This document shows positions 44,746 to 54,600 of a stretch of DNA of 64,000 nt, piece by piece. The stretch spans positions 446,941-510,940 of the forward strand of contig NZ_QNHG01000002.1 of the NCBI RefSeq assembly GCF_003290025.1, in the 5' to 3' direction. Made by a program: the position numbers and the translations under genes. Each line of letters opens with the position of its first letter. The first letter of the stretch is position 1. Source of the stretch: Pseudogemmobacter bohemicus (GTDB lineage: Bacteria > Pseudomonadota > Alphaproteobacteria > Rhodobacterales > Rhodobacteraceae). The notes under the pieces are model-generated. The model searched no databases and had not been told where the DNA came from. It worked only from the letters and a program-made list of their open reading frames with translations.

Positions 44746-45726
44746 ATGCTGGCACAGAAAGGTGAGGCGCAGGGCTTTGACTGGCGCCGGCTGGCAGGGT
44801 CGATGCGCGGCGCGACAGGGCCGCTGATCGGGCTTATCCTGCTCTGCCTCTATCTGTCCTTCGCCACCGACAAATTCCTGTCAGTGCGCAATTTTCTGAA
44901 CATTCTCGACCAGATCACCGTGCTGGGGATCATGGCGGTCGGCATGACCTGGGTTATTCTGATCGGCGGCATCGACCTTGCGGTCGGTTCGGTCATGGCG
45001 CTGGCGATGATGGTGCTGGGCTGGCTGAACGTCACCATGGGCGTGCCGATGGGTATCGCGATCCCGCTGGCGCTGGCTTCGGCGGCGGTGAACGGCCTGA
45101 TTGCCGGGGTGCTGATCACCCGCTTCAACGTGCCGGCCTTTATCGCGACGCTGGCGATGATGTCGATCACGCGCGGCCTTGCGAATATGATCACCGATGG
45201 CCAGCAGATCATCGGTTTCCCGGCCTGGTTCAACACGATGGCGATTGTGCGCTATGGCGGCTACCTGACGCTGACGGTTGCGCTGATGCTGGCGGTCTTC
45301 GCGATTGCCCTGATCTATCAGCGCTATCGCCATGGAGGTCGCGTGCTTTACGCCATCGGCGGCAACCCCGAGGTTGCGCGGCTCGCCGGCATCAATGTGC
45401 GCCGCGCGACGGTGCTGGTCTATGTCGTCTGCAGCTTCCTCGCCGGGCTTTCGGGCATGGTGCTGGCGGCGCGGCTCGACTCGGTGCAGCCCTCATCCGG
45501 GATGTCTTATGAACTCGACGCCATCGCGGCGGTGGTGATCGGCGGCACGTCTTTGTCGGGCGGCACCGGCGGCGTCGGCGGCACCATTATCGGCGTGCTG
45601 ATCATCGGGGTGCTGAGAAACGGCCTCAATCTGCTCAGCGTTTCGCCCTTCATGCAGCAGGTGATTATCGGCGCGGTGATCGTCCTCGCCGTGATGGCCG
45701 AGACCTGGAAGAAGCGCAGCCGCTAA
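44746..45726 (+). CDS. Sugar ABC transporter permease (RbsC-like), polyol locus
   Basis: A 326-residue CUT2 permease with about nine hydrophobic segments; GPLIGLILLCLYLSFAT is the first. Motifs GIDLAVGSVMALAMM and the C-terminal GGTSLSGGTGGVGGTIIGVLIIGVLRNGLN are characteristic. The start at 44746 (MLAQKGEAQ) follows GGGGAGGAACC; the open frame further upstream crosses the operator sites and is rejected. It is the first gene of the plus-strand arm and is followed by binding-protein, ATPase and SDR genes. Confidence 0.92.
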   Translation: MLAQKGEAQGFDWRRLAGSMRGATGPLIGLILLCLYLSFATDKFLSVRNFLNILDQITVLGIMAVGMTWVILIGGIDLAVGSVMALAMMVLGWLNVTMGVPMGIAIPLALASAAVNGLIAGVLITRFNVPAFIATLAMMSITRGLANMITDGQQIIGFPAWFNTMAIVRYGGYLTLTVALMLAVFAIALIYQRYRHGGRVLYAIGGNPEVARLAGINVRRATVLVYVVCSFLAGLSGMVLAARLDSVQPSSGMSYELDAIAAVVIGGTSLSGGTGGVGGTIIGVLIIGVLRNGLNLLSVSPFMQQVIIGAVIVLAVMAETWKKRSR

Positions 45727-45818
45727 GAAATACGCTCCGCACGGGAGAGGCGGGGCGGAGACGGGAGAGTGGCGCCCGGAAATCTGGTGGCCACTTCAAC
45801 AACACGGAGGAGAGAGAC

Positions 45819-46763
45819 ATGACACTCAAAGGTATTTTGCTGGCGGCGACGGCTGCGATGGCACTGACCCTGCCGGGAATGGCCTCGGCCGAAGGCAAGG
45901 AAGTGAAGAAGATCGGCCTCGCGGTGCCGAACCTGCAGGCGGATTTCTTCAACCAGATCAAACTGGGCGTTGAGAAATACGCGAAGGAAAAGGGCATCGA
46001 GGTCGTCGTGGTTGACGCCAAGAACGACACCGCGACGCAGGTGAGCCAGGTCCAGGACCTGATGACCCAGGAAATTGACGCCTTCATCTATATCCCGGCC
46101 GGTGCGGCCGCTGCCGCCGTGCCGACCCGCCTCGCGCGCGAAGCCGGCATCCCGGTGATCAACGTCGACCGCGTGCCGGATGGCGCTCCGGGCGACACTT
46201 TCATCGCCGGCGAGAGCGTTGAATCGGCCTATGAGGTCTGCAAGTATATCATCGAGAAAGCCGGCGGCTCGGGAAAGATGGCAATCATCCACGGCCAGAA
46301 AGGCACCACGCCGGAAGTTGACCGTTTCGCCGGCTGTGAGCGCGCGATCAAGGAAAACGCGGGCGTCGAGCTCGTCGATCAGCAATGGTCGAATATGTGG
46401 TCGGCGGATGAGGGCTTCTCGATCGCGCAGAACATGCTTCAGGCGAACCCCGATATCACCATCATCTTCGGTCAGGCTGACGGCCTCGCGATGGGTGCGG
46501 CCAAGGCGGTCGATGTGGCGAACCTTTCCGACAAGGTGATCATCGGCGGCTATGACGGCGACGTCTCGGCGCTGGAATATCTGGCGAAATGCGAAGGCCC
46601 GTTCATCGCGACCGCAACCCAGTCGACGCAGGCCATGGGTGTGCTGGCGGTGGAATCGGCGCTGAAGGTGGCGGCTGGTGAATCTGTGCCGGAGCGTCAG
46701 ACCCCGAACGCGGTGCTGACCACCTGCGACAACGCGCCGGAATTCGTCAAAAACCACCCGTAA
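45819..46763 (+). CDS. Periplasmic sugar-binding protein (RbsB-like), polyol locus
   Basis: A 314-residue CUT2 binding protein. Signal peptide MTLKGILLAATAAMALTLPGMASA is probably cleaved after residue 24. The mature lobes show KKIGLAVPNLQADFFNQIK, VDAKNDTATQVSQVQDL, GIPVINVDRVPDG and KVIIGGYDGDVSALEYL, close to ribose/xylitol-type binding proteins. CGGAGGAGAGAGAC gives a strong ribosome site. Position between permease and ATPase completes the importer. The ligand is likely a polyol or ketose, given the dehydrogenases and FGGY kinase nearby. Confidence 0.92.
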   Translation: MTLKGILLAATAAMALTLPGMASAEGKEVKKIGLAVPNLQADFFNQIKLGVEKYAKEKGIEVVVVDAKNDTATQVSQVQDLMTQEIDAFIYIPAGAAAAAVPTRLAREAGIPVINVDRVPDGAPGDTFIAGESVESAYEVCKYIIEKAGGSGKMAIIHGQKGTTPEVDRFAGCERAIKENAGVELVDQQWSNMWSADEGFSIAQNMLQANPDITIIFGQADGLAMGAAKAVDVANLSDKVIIGGYDGDVSALEYLAKCEGPFIATATQSTQAMGVLAVESALKVAAGESVPERQTPNAVLTTCDNAPEFVKNHP

Positions 46764-46779
46764 GCAAAGGGCACGCGCC

Positions 46780-48258
46780 ATGACCTCTCTCCTGTCGCTG
46801 AATGGGATTGCGAAATCCTATGGCCCGATCAGGGTGCTGCACGGGATCGACCTCGATATCCGTCCGGGTGAGGTCGTGGCGCTGCTTGGCGAAAACGGTG
46901 CCGGGAAATCGACTTTGTCGAATATCATTTCCGGCACCGTGCAGCCTGGCGCGGGGTCTATGACCTTCCAGGGCAGGGCCTATGCGCCGGCCAGCCCGCG
47001 CGAGGCGATGGATGCCGGCGTCGGCATGATCCATCAGGAGCTGAAACTGCTGCCGGCGCTGTCGGTGGCCGAGAATATCTTCGTCGGGCGCTATCCGATG
47101 AAGGCGGGCCGTCTGGACCGTCGTGAGATGGAAGCGCGGGCGCAGGCGGGGCTGGAACGGCTTGGTCTGGACATCGCGCCGGACCGGGTGGTCGAGGGGC
47201 TGTCAACCGGTCGCCAGCAGCTGATCGAGATCGCCAAGGCGCTGACGCTGAACGCGCGACTTCTGATCCTTGATGAGCCGACCGCCGCACTTGGCGGCGA
47301 GGAGACGCAGCTTCTGTTCCGCCAGATCGAACGGCTGAAGGCCGATGGCGTCGGCATCATCTATATCTCGCACCGGCTGGACGAAATCCGCCAGATCGCT
47401 GACCGCATCGTCGTGATGCGCGATGGCGCCAAGGTGCAGGAGTTCGATCGCGGCGATGTGCCGGTTCGGCAGATCGTCGAGGCGATGGTTGGCCGCTCGC
47501 TGGAGCGGATGTTCCCGACCGTGCCGGAACCTTTGCCGGGCGTGGTGCTGGAGGTGAAGGCGCTGACCGGCGCTCCCGGCACCTTTCAGGATGTCAGTTT
47601 CCAGGTGCAGCGCGGCGAGGTTTTCGGGATTGCCGGGCTGATGGGCGCGGGCCGCACAGAATTGGTGCGCGCGATCACCGGGGCAGACCCGGTGCGCTCG
47701 GGCGAGATCAGACTGAACGGCGATGTGCTGCGGCTCCGTGACCCCTCGGATGCGATCCGCAAAGGGGTCGTGCTGGTGCCGGAGGATCGCAAGCTCCAGG
47801 GCGTGGTGCTGGATCACTCGATTGCCGAAAACATCGCTTACCCGAGTCTGAAACAGGTGGCTCAGGGCGGCTGGCTGTCGTCGCGCCGGGTGACGGAATT
47901 CGCCGAAGGGCTGATCGGGCGGTTCGGCGTCAAGGGGCGCGCCGGGCAAAACGCGGGCGAACTTTCCGGCGGCAACCAGCAAAAGGTCGTGCTGGCGAAA
48001 TGGCTGGCGAAAGACCCCGGCGTTGTGGTGCTTGATGAGCCGACGCGCGGGATTGATGTCGGCGCGCGCTCGTCAATCTATGAGCTGATCATGGAGCTGG
48101 CGCGCAAGGGCGTCGCGGTGATCGTGGTCAGCTCGGACCTCGAAGAGGTGCTGGGTGTCTCGCACCGGATCATGGTCATGGCCCAGGGTCGCCAGGCCGG
48201 GATCCTCAGCCGCGATCAGGCCAATGACGTGGCGATTATGGAACTCGCGACCAGCTGA
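46780..48258 (+). CDS. Sugar ABC transporter ATPase (RbsA-like), polyol locus
   Basis: A 492-residue tandem ATPase. The first P-loop GENGAGKSTLSN is near residues 38-49, with signature LSTGRQQLIEIAKAL and Walker B LLILDEPTAAL. The second half has the degenerate loop GLMGAGRTELVRAITG and an intact LSGGNQQKVVLAKWL followed by VVVLDEPTRGIDVGARS. It differs clearly from the ATPase at 2164 (different second P-loop), so the two importers are not a recent duplication. It is 16 bases after the binding-protein gene. Confidence 0.93.
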   Translation: MTSLLSLNGIAKSYGPIRVLHGIDLDIRPGEVVALLGENGAGKSTLSNIISGTVQPGAGSMTFQGRAYAPASPREAMDAGVGMIHQELKLLPALSVAENIFVGRYPMKAGRLDRREMEARAQAGLERLGLDIAPDRVVEGLSTGRQQLIEIAKALTLNARLLILDEPTAALGGEETQLLFRQIERLKADGVGIIYISHRLDEIRQIADRIVVMRDGAKVQEFDRGDVPVRQIVEAMVGRSLERMFPTVPEPLPGVVLEVKALTGAPGTFQDVSFQVQRGEVFGIAGLMGAGRTELVRAITGADPVRSGEIRLNGDVLRLRDPSDAIRKGVVLVPEDRKLQGVVLDHSIAENIAYPSLKQVAQGGWLSSRRVTEFAEGLIGRFGVKGRAGQNAGELSGGNQQKVVLAKWLAKDPGVVVLDEPTRGIDVGARSSIYELIMELARKGVAVIVVSSDLEEVLGVSHRIMVMAQGRQAGILSRDQANDVAIMELATS

Positions 48259-48283
48259 GGTTGGCGAAGAACAGGAAGAATTG

Positions 48284-49072
48284 ATGTCTCAGATCACCCT
48301 TGACGCCCCGAAACTCTTCGATCTTTCCGGACAGGTGGCATTTGTCACCGGCGCAGGGAGTGGCATCGGGCAGCGCATCGCCATGGGTCTGGCGCAATGC
48401 GGGGCGGATGTGGCGCTTCTCGACCGGCGCGAGGATGACGGGCTGGCGGTGACCGCTGATTTCATCGCCCGCGCCGGGCGGAGCAGCATTTCCATCGCCG
48501 CAGATGTGACCAGCGGTGCCGCGCTGCATGATGCAGTGGCGCGCACGGTGAAAGACCTGGGCGGGCTGTCGCTGGCCGTGAACGCCGCCGGTATCGCCAC
48601 CGCCAACCCCGCCGAGGAAATGGCCGAAAGCCAGTTCCAGACCATGATGGATATCAACCTCAAGGGCGTGTTCCTGTCATGCCAGGCTGAGGCAAAAGTG
48701 ATGCTCGCCCAAGGGCGCGGCGCCATCGTCAACATCGCCTCGATGTCGGGGGTGATCGTCAATCGCGGCCTCAGCCAGTGCCATTACAACGCCTCGAAAG
48801 CCGGCGTTATCCATATGTCGAAATCGATGGCGATGGAGTGGGTGACGCGCGGCGTTCGCGTCAACACGATCTCGCCCGGCTATACCGCGACGCCGATGAA
48901 CACCCGGCCCGAGATGGTGCATCAGACCAGGCTGTTCGAGGATGGCACGCCGATGGGCCGCATGGCCTCGGTCGATGAGATGGTCGGGCCGGCGGTGTTC
49001 CTGCTGTCGGGTGCCGCGAGCTATGTGACAGGCGTTGATCTGCTGGTCGATGGCGGCTTTTGCTGCTGGTGA
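48284..49072 (+). CDS. Short-chain dehydrogenase/reductase (polyol locus, plus arm)
   Basis: A 262-residue classical SDR. The cofactor motif is TGAGSGIGQRI, with D in LLDRRED favouring NAD(H). NAAG is at AVNAAGIA, catalytic Ser in NIASMSG, YNASK (Tyr, Lys), and the end is DLLVDGGFCCW. It resembles sorbitol/xylitol-type dehydrogenases. AGGAAGA precedes ATG 48284; the upstream frame overlaps the ATPase gene and is discarded. With the second SDR at 39480 it could give two successive or alternative oxidations before phosphorylation. Confidence 0.9.
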   Translation: MSQITLDAPKLFDLSGQVAFVTGAGSGIGQRIAMGLAQCGADVALLDRREDDGLAVTADFIARAGRSSISIAADVTSGAALHDAVARTVKDLGGLSLAVNAAGIATANPAEEMAESQFQTMMDINLKGVFLSCQAEAKVMLAQGRGAIVNIASMSGVIVNRGLSQCHYNASKAGVIHMSKSMAMEWVTRGVRVNTISPGYTATPMNTRPEMVHQTRLFEDGTPMGRMASVDEMVGPAVFLLSGAASYVTGVDLLVDGGFCCW

Positions 49073-49560
49073 GGGGCGGCGTGGAGCCCCACGGGGACCG
49101 GAGGTGAGCCCCGGCGGGTGGACCGGATCCAGCGAAACAGGGCCGGAGATCGGGTCCGAGGGGCCATAGGGCTTTGGCGGCGTGGGTCGGTCCTGCGATT
49201 ATGTGCCCCTGCCGAGATCCGGAAAGGTTCAGGCGGCCATGCTGGCTTAACATTTTCTGGCTGATCGGAGCTCCGATGCTGTGGCTGTGGATGCCTTCAT
49301 CCCGTCGCGCTGGAAACACTTCTGTGCTTGCCCGGTATCATCGGGCTTGCCCCCAATCCGGTCTGCGGCGCAGTGAAATATCTTGACGGTCGACCCGGGG
49401 ATCTCGCCGAGGACGAAATCGAGGCTTGTATCGGCCATGGTGGAGATGAGGGCGTCAAAGATGTCGGAAACCGCAGCCTGGATAGCCTGGTCTTCGGTAA
49501 GCGAAGCATCAAGCGTCTCTTGATAAACCTTCTCACGTTGCCGGTCGTCCCGAAAGGCGA
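49073..49560. other. Region without a recognised gene; one unassigned minus-strand frame
   Basis: A minus-strand frame of about 115 codons (roughly 49250-49590), containing EKVYQETLDASLTEDQAI and STMADTSLDFVLGEIPGSTV, looks amino-acid-plausible but matches no family I know and lacks a start. It could be the tail of a disrupted mobile gene. Confidence 0.35.
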
Positions 49561-49561
49561 A

Positions 49562-49590
49562 ATGGCGCCGGTCTGAGAAGCCGGCGCCAT
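49562..49590 (-). terminator. Strong hairpin downstream of the IS66 remnant
   Basis: Perfect 10-bp stem ATGGCGCCGG / CCGGCGCCAT with a 9-base loop, starting five bases after the IS66 fragment stop on the minus strand. It lacks a long T-run but its position suits a terminator. Confidence 0.5.
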
Positions 49591-49594
49591 AGAA

Positions 49595-49796
49595 TCATGC
49601 TGCCCGATTACGTGACTTCTCAACGAGCTTTAGGGCCTTGCTCTCCCAGGGCCCGAGATCTGCCGGAAGGATCAATCCATGGCGCCCTTCATGTCCGTGC
49701 AACGGCAGCAGAAGATGCATAATTGAGAGGCGTGGCTTCTGAGCAAGACGATCAAATAGCCAGGTAAGATAGATTCTTGGATTTATACCGTTCAGC
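49595..49796 (-). pseudogene. IS66-like transposase C-terminal fragment truncated by IS5 copy 2
   Basis: The minus frame entering from the IS5 boundary reads LNGINPRIYLTWLFDRLAQKP, like the IS66 TnpC pattern LNxVDPxAYL, and continues LSIMHLLLPLHGHEGRHG to a stop at 49595. It begins exactly at the IS5 end, so the upstream part of the gene has been removed or displaced. It is a different sequence from the IS66 relic at 8372. Confidence 0.55.
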
Positions 49797-50839
49797 GGCT
49801 CTGTTGCATAAATCTGACGAGGGTTTCATGTTGTGAATCCAGCGTGACAGCTGGTCGGCATGATCCGACCCACACCCGCCTACAAGACCAGGAACCGGCC
49901 CGCATATAACACAGCGCTGAAGCGTCGCGGCTCGCTGACGATTTGGTACGCCCCCGCCATGACCTGGGAGGCTGCACCGACGGGGAAGCGTGGACGGCAG
50001 GCGGACTACAGCGATACCGCCATCCCAGACCTGCCTGACGATGAAGGTGCTGTCCGGCATGGCGCTGCGGCAAACGACAGGGTTCGTCGAGAGCCTTTTG
50101 CGTCTGATCGGCCTTGACTGGGCGGTGCCGAACTTCAGCACGCTGTCGCGGCGCCAGAAGACCCTGAAGGTCAACATCCCGTATCGCGGATCGCAAGGGC
50201 CGCTGCACCTGCTGATCGACAGCACCGGAATCAAGGTCGAAGGCGAATGGAACGGCCCACAAGCACGGCGGCCCGAAACGGCGCGTCTGGCGTAAGATCC
50301 ACATCGGAATTGACGAGAAAACAGTGGAGATCCGGGCGGCCGGGTTCACCACAGGCGACGTCGGTGACGCACCCATGCTGCCCGAACTGCCCGACCAGAT
50401 CCCGCCCGATCAGGAGATCGGCAGCGTCACCGCCGACGGTGCCTTCGACACCCGAAAATGCCATGGTGCCATCGCCGCCCGAGGTGCCACCGCGATCATC
50501 CCTCCCCGAAAGAACGCCAGGCCCCGGAGGCCCGACACCTCCGGCTCGATCGCCCGCAACGAGGCCCTGCGCGCATCACGGCGCTTCGGCAGGACCATCT
50601 GGCGACGATGGAGCGGCTATCACCGCCGGAGCCGCGCAGAAACGAAGATGAACTGTGTGAAACTGCTGGGTCAGCGCCTCATGGCGCGGGATTTCGACCG
50701 TCAGGTGGCCGAGTTCCAGGTCCGTGTCGCCGTCCGGAACGGCTTCACGGCGCCCGGCATACCTCTCACTGAAGTCGTGGGCTAAGTCTGTCCCGGGAAA
50801 GAGAAAGTCCGGTCAGCAGGTGATTTGTGCAACAGAGTT
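49797..50839 (+). mobile_element. IS5-family insertion sequence, copy 2 (transposase frameshifted)
   Basis: A 1043-bp element, inverted relative to copy 1. The left end is GGCTCTGTTGCATAAATC (one difference from copy 1); the right repeat ends ...GCAACAGAG but its last two bases are TT instead of CC. The transposase begins MIRPTPAYKTR at 49860. It shifts frame at GATACCGCCATCCCAGACC (an extra C shared with copy 1) and again near 50252, where an added G in AACGGCCCA breaks the frame after KVEGEWN. The C-terminal third (50324-50785) is intact and, unlike copy 1, reads through SRAETKMNCVKLL. Probably inactive. Confidence 0.9.
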
Positions 50840-50988
50840 CCGCATAGGCCTTTCGGGTATTGGCCGCACTCGCCGCCTCGGCATAGGTCCGCGTCCGCTC
50901 AGCGAGATCCCGCAGGGCAGGCGGCTGATGACCCGTGGCCGCAGGGGAGGGGGGCTGCGGCGTCCTGACCGGGAGCCTTATCTGTCAT
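50839..50988 (-). pseudogene. Site-specific tyrosine integrase, N-terminal fragment cut by IS5 copy 2
   Basis: From ATG 50988, preceded by GGAGGAGCACCCC, the frame reads MTDKAPGQDAAAPSPA, then LRDLAERTRTYAEAASAANTRKAYAE and runs into the IS5 repeat. The AASAANTRKAY motif is typical of the core-binding domain of phage-type integrases that continue SDWRHFxxWC. Only about 50 residues remain; no continuation is present on the other side of the IS. This suggests that a mobile island boundary was here. Confidence 0.7.
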
Positions 50989-51644
50989 GGGGTGCTCCTC
51001 CGGGTGGATGCGCGGATATGGGCAGGCTGTTCAGCGATGCGGACAGGGCAATCGCAGCGATCCGGTCAGAGCCATGCCCCGGACAGCTTTGCCGGGATGC
51101 TCCGATTGTGCTCCGGGCTGGTTTCGCGGTTTCTGTGCGCATATCTCTGTAAAATCTCATAATACCGATAATGCGGCTATGCGGAGATCGCGGTGCCCGC
51201 CGGCATCCGGACGGTGCTTTGGCAACGGTTTCCGGGCTGACGTCCGGCGATCCGGGTCCCTGATCGGGTCGGAGACCTGTGCGAGCCCATCTGAACCCTA
51301 CGAATCCAGCCACTAGCGGCGGCGGCGGTGATCTTTTGGTCACCAGGCGGTAAGATATGAGGCCATAATTAAATCCGATCCGGCCATATTATCCTGAATT
51401 TATGGGCAGACCCACTCAATAAATCTGTTGATCGGTAAAATTAAGGCAGTATATAGGACCTATATGCGCGTTCGGACCCGGTTTTCCGATTCGCGCCACC
51501 CATCCATGTGCCTCAGGGCACCGAGAACCCCAGCCGGATCGTCCCAACGATCTCCGCCAGACACGCCCGGGCCCGTCGCCTGTCCGGAGCCGTTTGCCAG
51601 GACTTTTGGGCGATCTCGACCATGGCGGCAGGGGGATGACGCGA
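50989..51644. other. Upstream region of the glutamate synthase-like operon, with a palindrome
   Basis: About 650 bases with no credible gene; short frames here look like noise. A perfect palindrome ATATAGG-A-CCTATAT lies at 51451-51465, 180 bases before the start codon, in an AT-rich stretch (51340-51470) that probably holds the promoter. It may be a regulator site for the downstream operon. Confidence 0.45.
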
Positions 51645-54600
51645 ATGAACCAGGAACCGGCGCAAATCGGGCTTTATGACCGCGATCCCGACAAAAGCAG
51701 CTGTGGCGTCGGGTTTCTGACCCGCAAGGACGGCCTTCAGACCCATGAGATTCTGACCCTCGGCCATGAGGCGCTTTGTGCCGTGCCCCATCGCGGGGGC
51801 ATGTCGGCCGAAGGGGTGGGCGACGGCGCCGGCGTGTCGGTGGATCTGTCGCTCGGCTTCTTTTCAGCGCTGACGGGCGCGGCGCTGGAACCCGGGGCGT
51901 TCGGCGTCGGGAACTTCTTCCTGCCCGATGAGACCGCACAGCAGGCCCGGGCGGAAAACCTCATCGGAGAGGCGCTGAACGCCCAGGGCCTCGGCACTCT
52001 GCTGCTGCGCGACGTGCCGGTGAACAATGCGGTGCTGCGTCCGGCGGCTTTGCGCTGCCAGCAGGCGATCCGGCAATGGGTCTTTGCCGCGCCGGAGGGT
52101 CTGCGCGGCGCGGGCCTTGATCTGCGCATCCACCGCGCGCTGCTGGCGATCGAGGCGGAGGCCTATACCGACCCCGCGCTGGCGGGGCTTTACCCCTTGT
52201 CGCTTTCGGCCAGGATGCAGGTGCTGAAGGGGCGGCTCAATTCCGATGAAATCGTGCCGTATTTTCTGGATCTGATGGACCCCTCGCATGGCGTCCACAC
52301 CCTGTATTTCCACACGCGGTTTTCCACCAATACCGACCCGCATCCCTCGATGGCGCAGCCCTTCCGCTTCATGGCGCATAATGGCGAGCTGAACACCGAC
52401 AAGAAGAACCGCCTGTCCGAGGCTGCCGTCGCGCGGGCGAAAAACAGCAATATCACCCGCCCGAAAGGCCAGTCGGACAGCTGCCGGCTGGATCAGACGC
52501 TGCAGGCCCGCGTGGTGGAGGACGGGCTGGACCTCGTCACCGCCGTCGTCTCGATGATGCCGCCGGCCTGGGAGAATGACGACACGCTTTCGCCGCAGGT
52601 GCGGGCGATGCTGGAATATTTCTCGCTCTATGAGGAGAAGAATGACGGCCCCGCTGCGCTGATCTTCGGCGATGGCCAGATCATCGGCGCGCGGCTGGAC
52701 CGGCTGGGCCTGCGCCCGCTGCGGGTGGTGGAGACCGCCGATTACCTCGCCGTGATGTCCGAGGCCGGGCAGATCGCCTTTGCCCCCGACAGCGTGCTGG
52801 CGCGCGGGCGGATCGAGGCGGGCGGGATGCTCTATTATGACCACGCCGGGCGGCGCGCTTTTGGCACCCATGAGGCGCTGGAGATGCTGGCGGCGCGGCG
52901 CGATTATACCGAACTCCTGACCTCGGCCCGCACCCGTCTGGCCGATCTGCCCGAGGTTCCGGCCGAGCGTCAGGGCAGCCCGCTGCGCTATTCCGGCGAT
53001 CTGAACCGCCATGCCCGTTACGTCGCCTATAGCCACAACCAGGAGAGCTTCCGCTTCCTGATGGACCCGATGCTGGCAACCGGGGCCGAGAAGGTCTCGG
53101 CAATGGGATATGGCAATGCGATCAACGCCTTGTCGGATAACGAAGGCGGCGTGGCGAAGTATTTCAGCCAGCGCTTTGCCCAGGTCACCAACCCGCCGCT
53201 GGACAGCATCCGGGAAGCGGATGGGATGACTTTGCGTGTGGCGTTTGGCGCAAAGCCGGGTCTCGGCGGCCAGGTCGCGCCGCAGATCGTGGTCGATACG
53301 CCGATCCTCTCGCATCTCGATATGCTGAAAATCCGCGAACAGGCGGCGACGCCGGTCGCGCGGTTCGAGATGCTTTATGAGCCGGTCCTTGGCGATGCAA
53401 AGGTCAATCAGCAGGCGCTGACCGGCGCCATCGACCGTATCGCGGGCGAAGTCGCGGGCTTTGCCGGCGCGCAGGGCGGCATCGCGATCCTCTCGGACCG
53501 GCATGTCAGCTCGGGCCGCGCCGCGATCCCGATGACGCTGATGGTCTCGGCCATCAACCAGCGCCTGATCGAGGAGGGGCTGCGCCTCCGCGTTTCGCTG
53601 ATCGTCGAATCCGGCCAGATCTCCAGCTCCCATCACATCGCCTGCGCGCTCGGGTTCGGGGCGGCGGCGGTTTACCCGCTGGGCGTCCAGTTCCGCGCCG
53701 AGGAGAAATATGGCGCTGAGGCCGATAAGGCCTTCAAAAAATTCGCCAAAGCTGCCGAGAAGGCGCTGATGAAGACCATGGGCAAGGTCGGGCTTTGCAC
53801 GGTGGAAAGCTATTCCGGCGGCGAGTTTTTCGAGCCGAATTTCCTCGACACCAATGATCCGGTGTTTCGCCGCTATTTCCCTAATGTGAAAACCCCGGTG
53901 GGGGGCGTGACCTTTGACGTGGTGGCCCAGGCCGTGGCCGACTGGCATGCCCGCGCGCTGCATGTGTCGCGCGAGGATGACATCCCGCTGCTGGGTCTGT
54001 TCAAGGAACGGGCCGAGGGCGCGGGCCACAGTTACGGCACCACCGCCGTGCGCGGTTTCGTCGACATGACGGAAGAGGCAATCAGCCAGCCCCAGGGCAC
54101 GGAAGAGGTTGATCCTCTGCGGCTGATGACGCTGAACCGGCTGGAGGATGCGTTCGGCATCTCGGATGAGGGCTATACCAATACCAGTTTCGACCGGCTG
54201 ACGCCGGAGCGGATCGACGCCTTCCGGGTGACGCCGGGCTATCGCAGCTTTTCGCGGATGATGGCCGAGGAGCGCGCCCGCCGCCCGGCGGCTTTGCGCG
54301 ACGTGCTGGCCTTTCCGGCCGATGTGACCCGCGCGGCCTCGCCCGGGGATTTCCGGCGCGAGATGAAGAAGTTCAATCGCAAGGGGAATAACAGCTTCCT
54401 CGTGCGGGGCGTGTATTGCGCCGATCTGAGCGCGGGACGGTTCCGGCTGGGCCTGACCGGCATACCGGACTTTGCGCGGCTGGATGCCTTGTCGCAAAGC
54501 CTGATCCAGCGTTTCGGGCCCGAAATCACCGGCCACTGGCTGGAAGGCACTGCGCTGATGATCGAGGCGACGGGCGAGGCGCAAAGCTGGCTGTCGCGGC

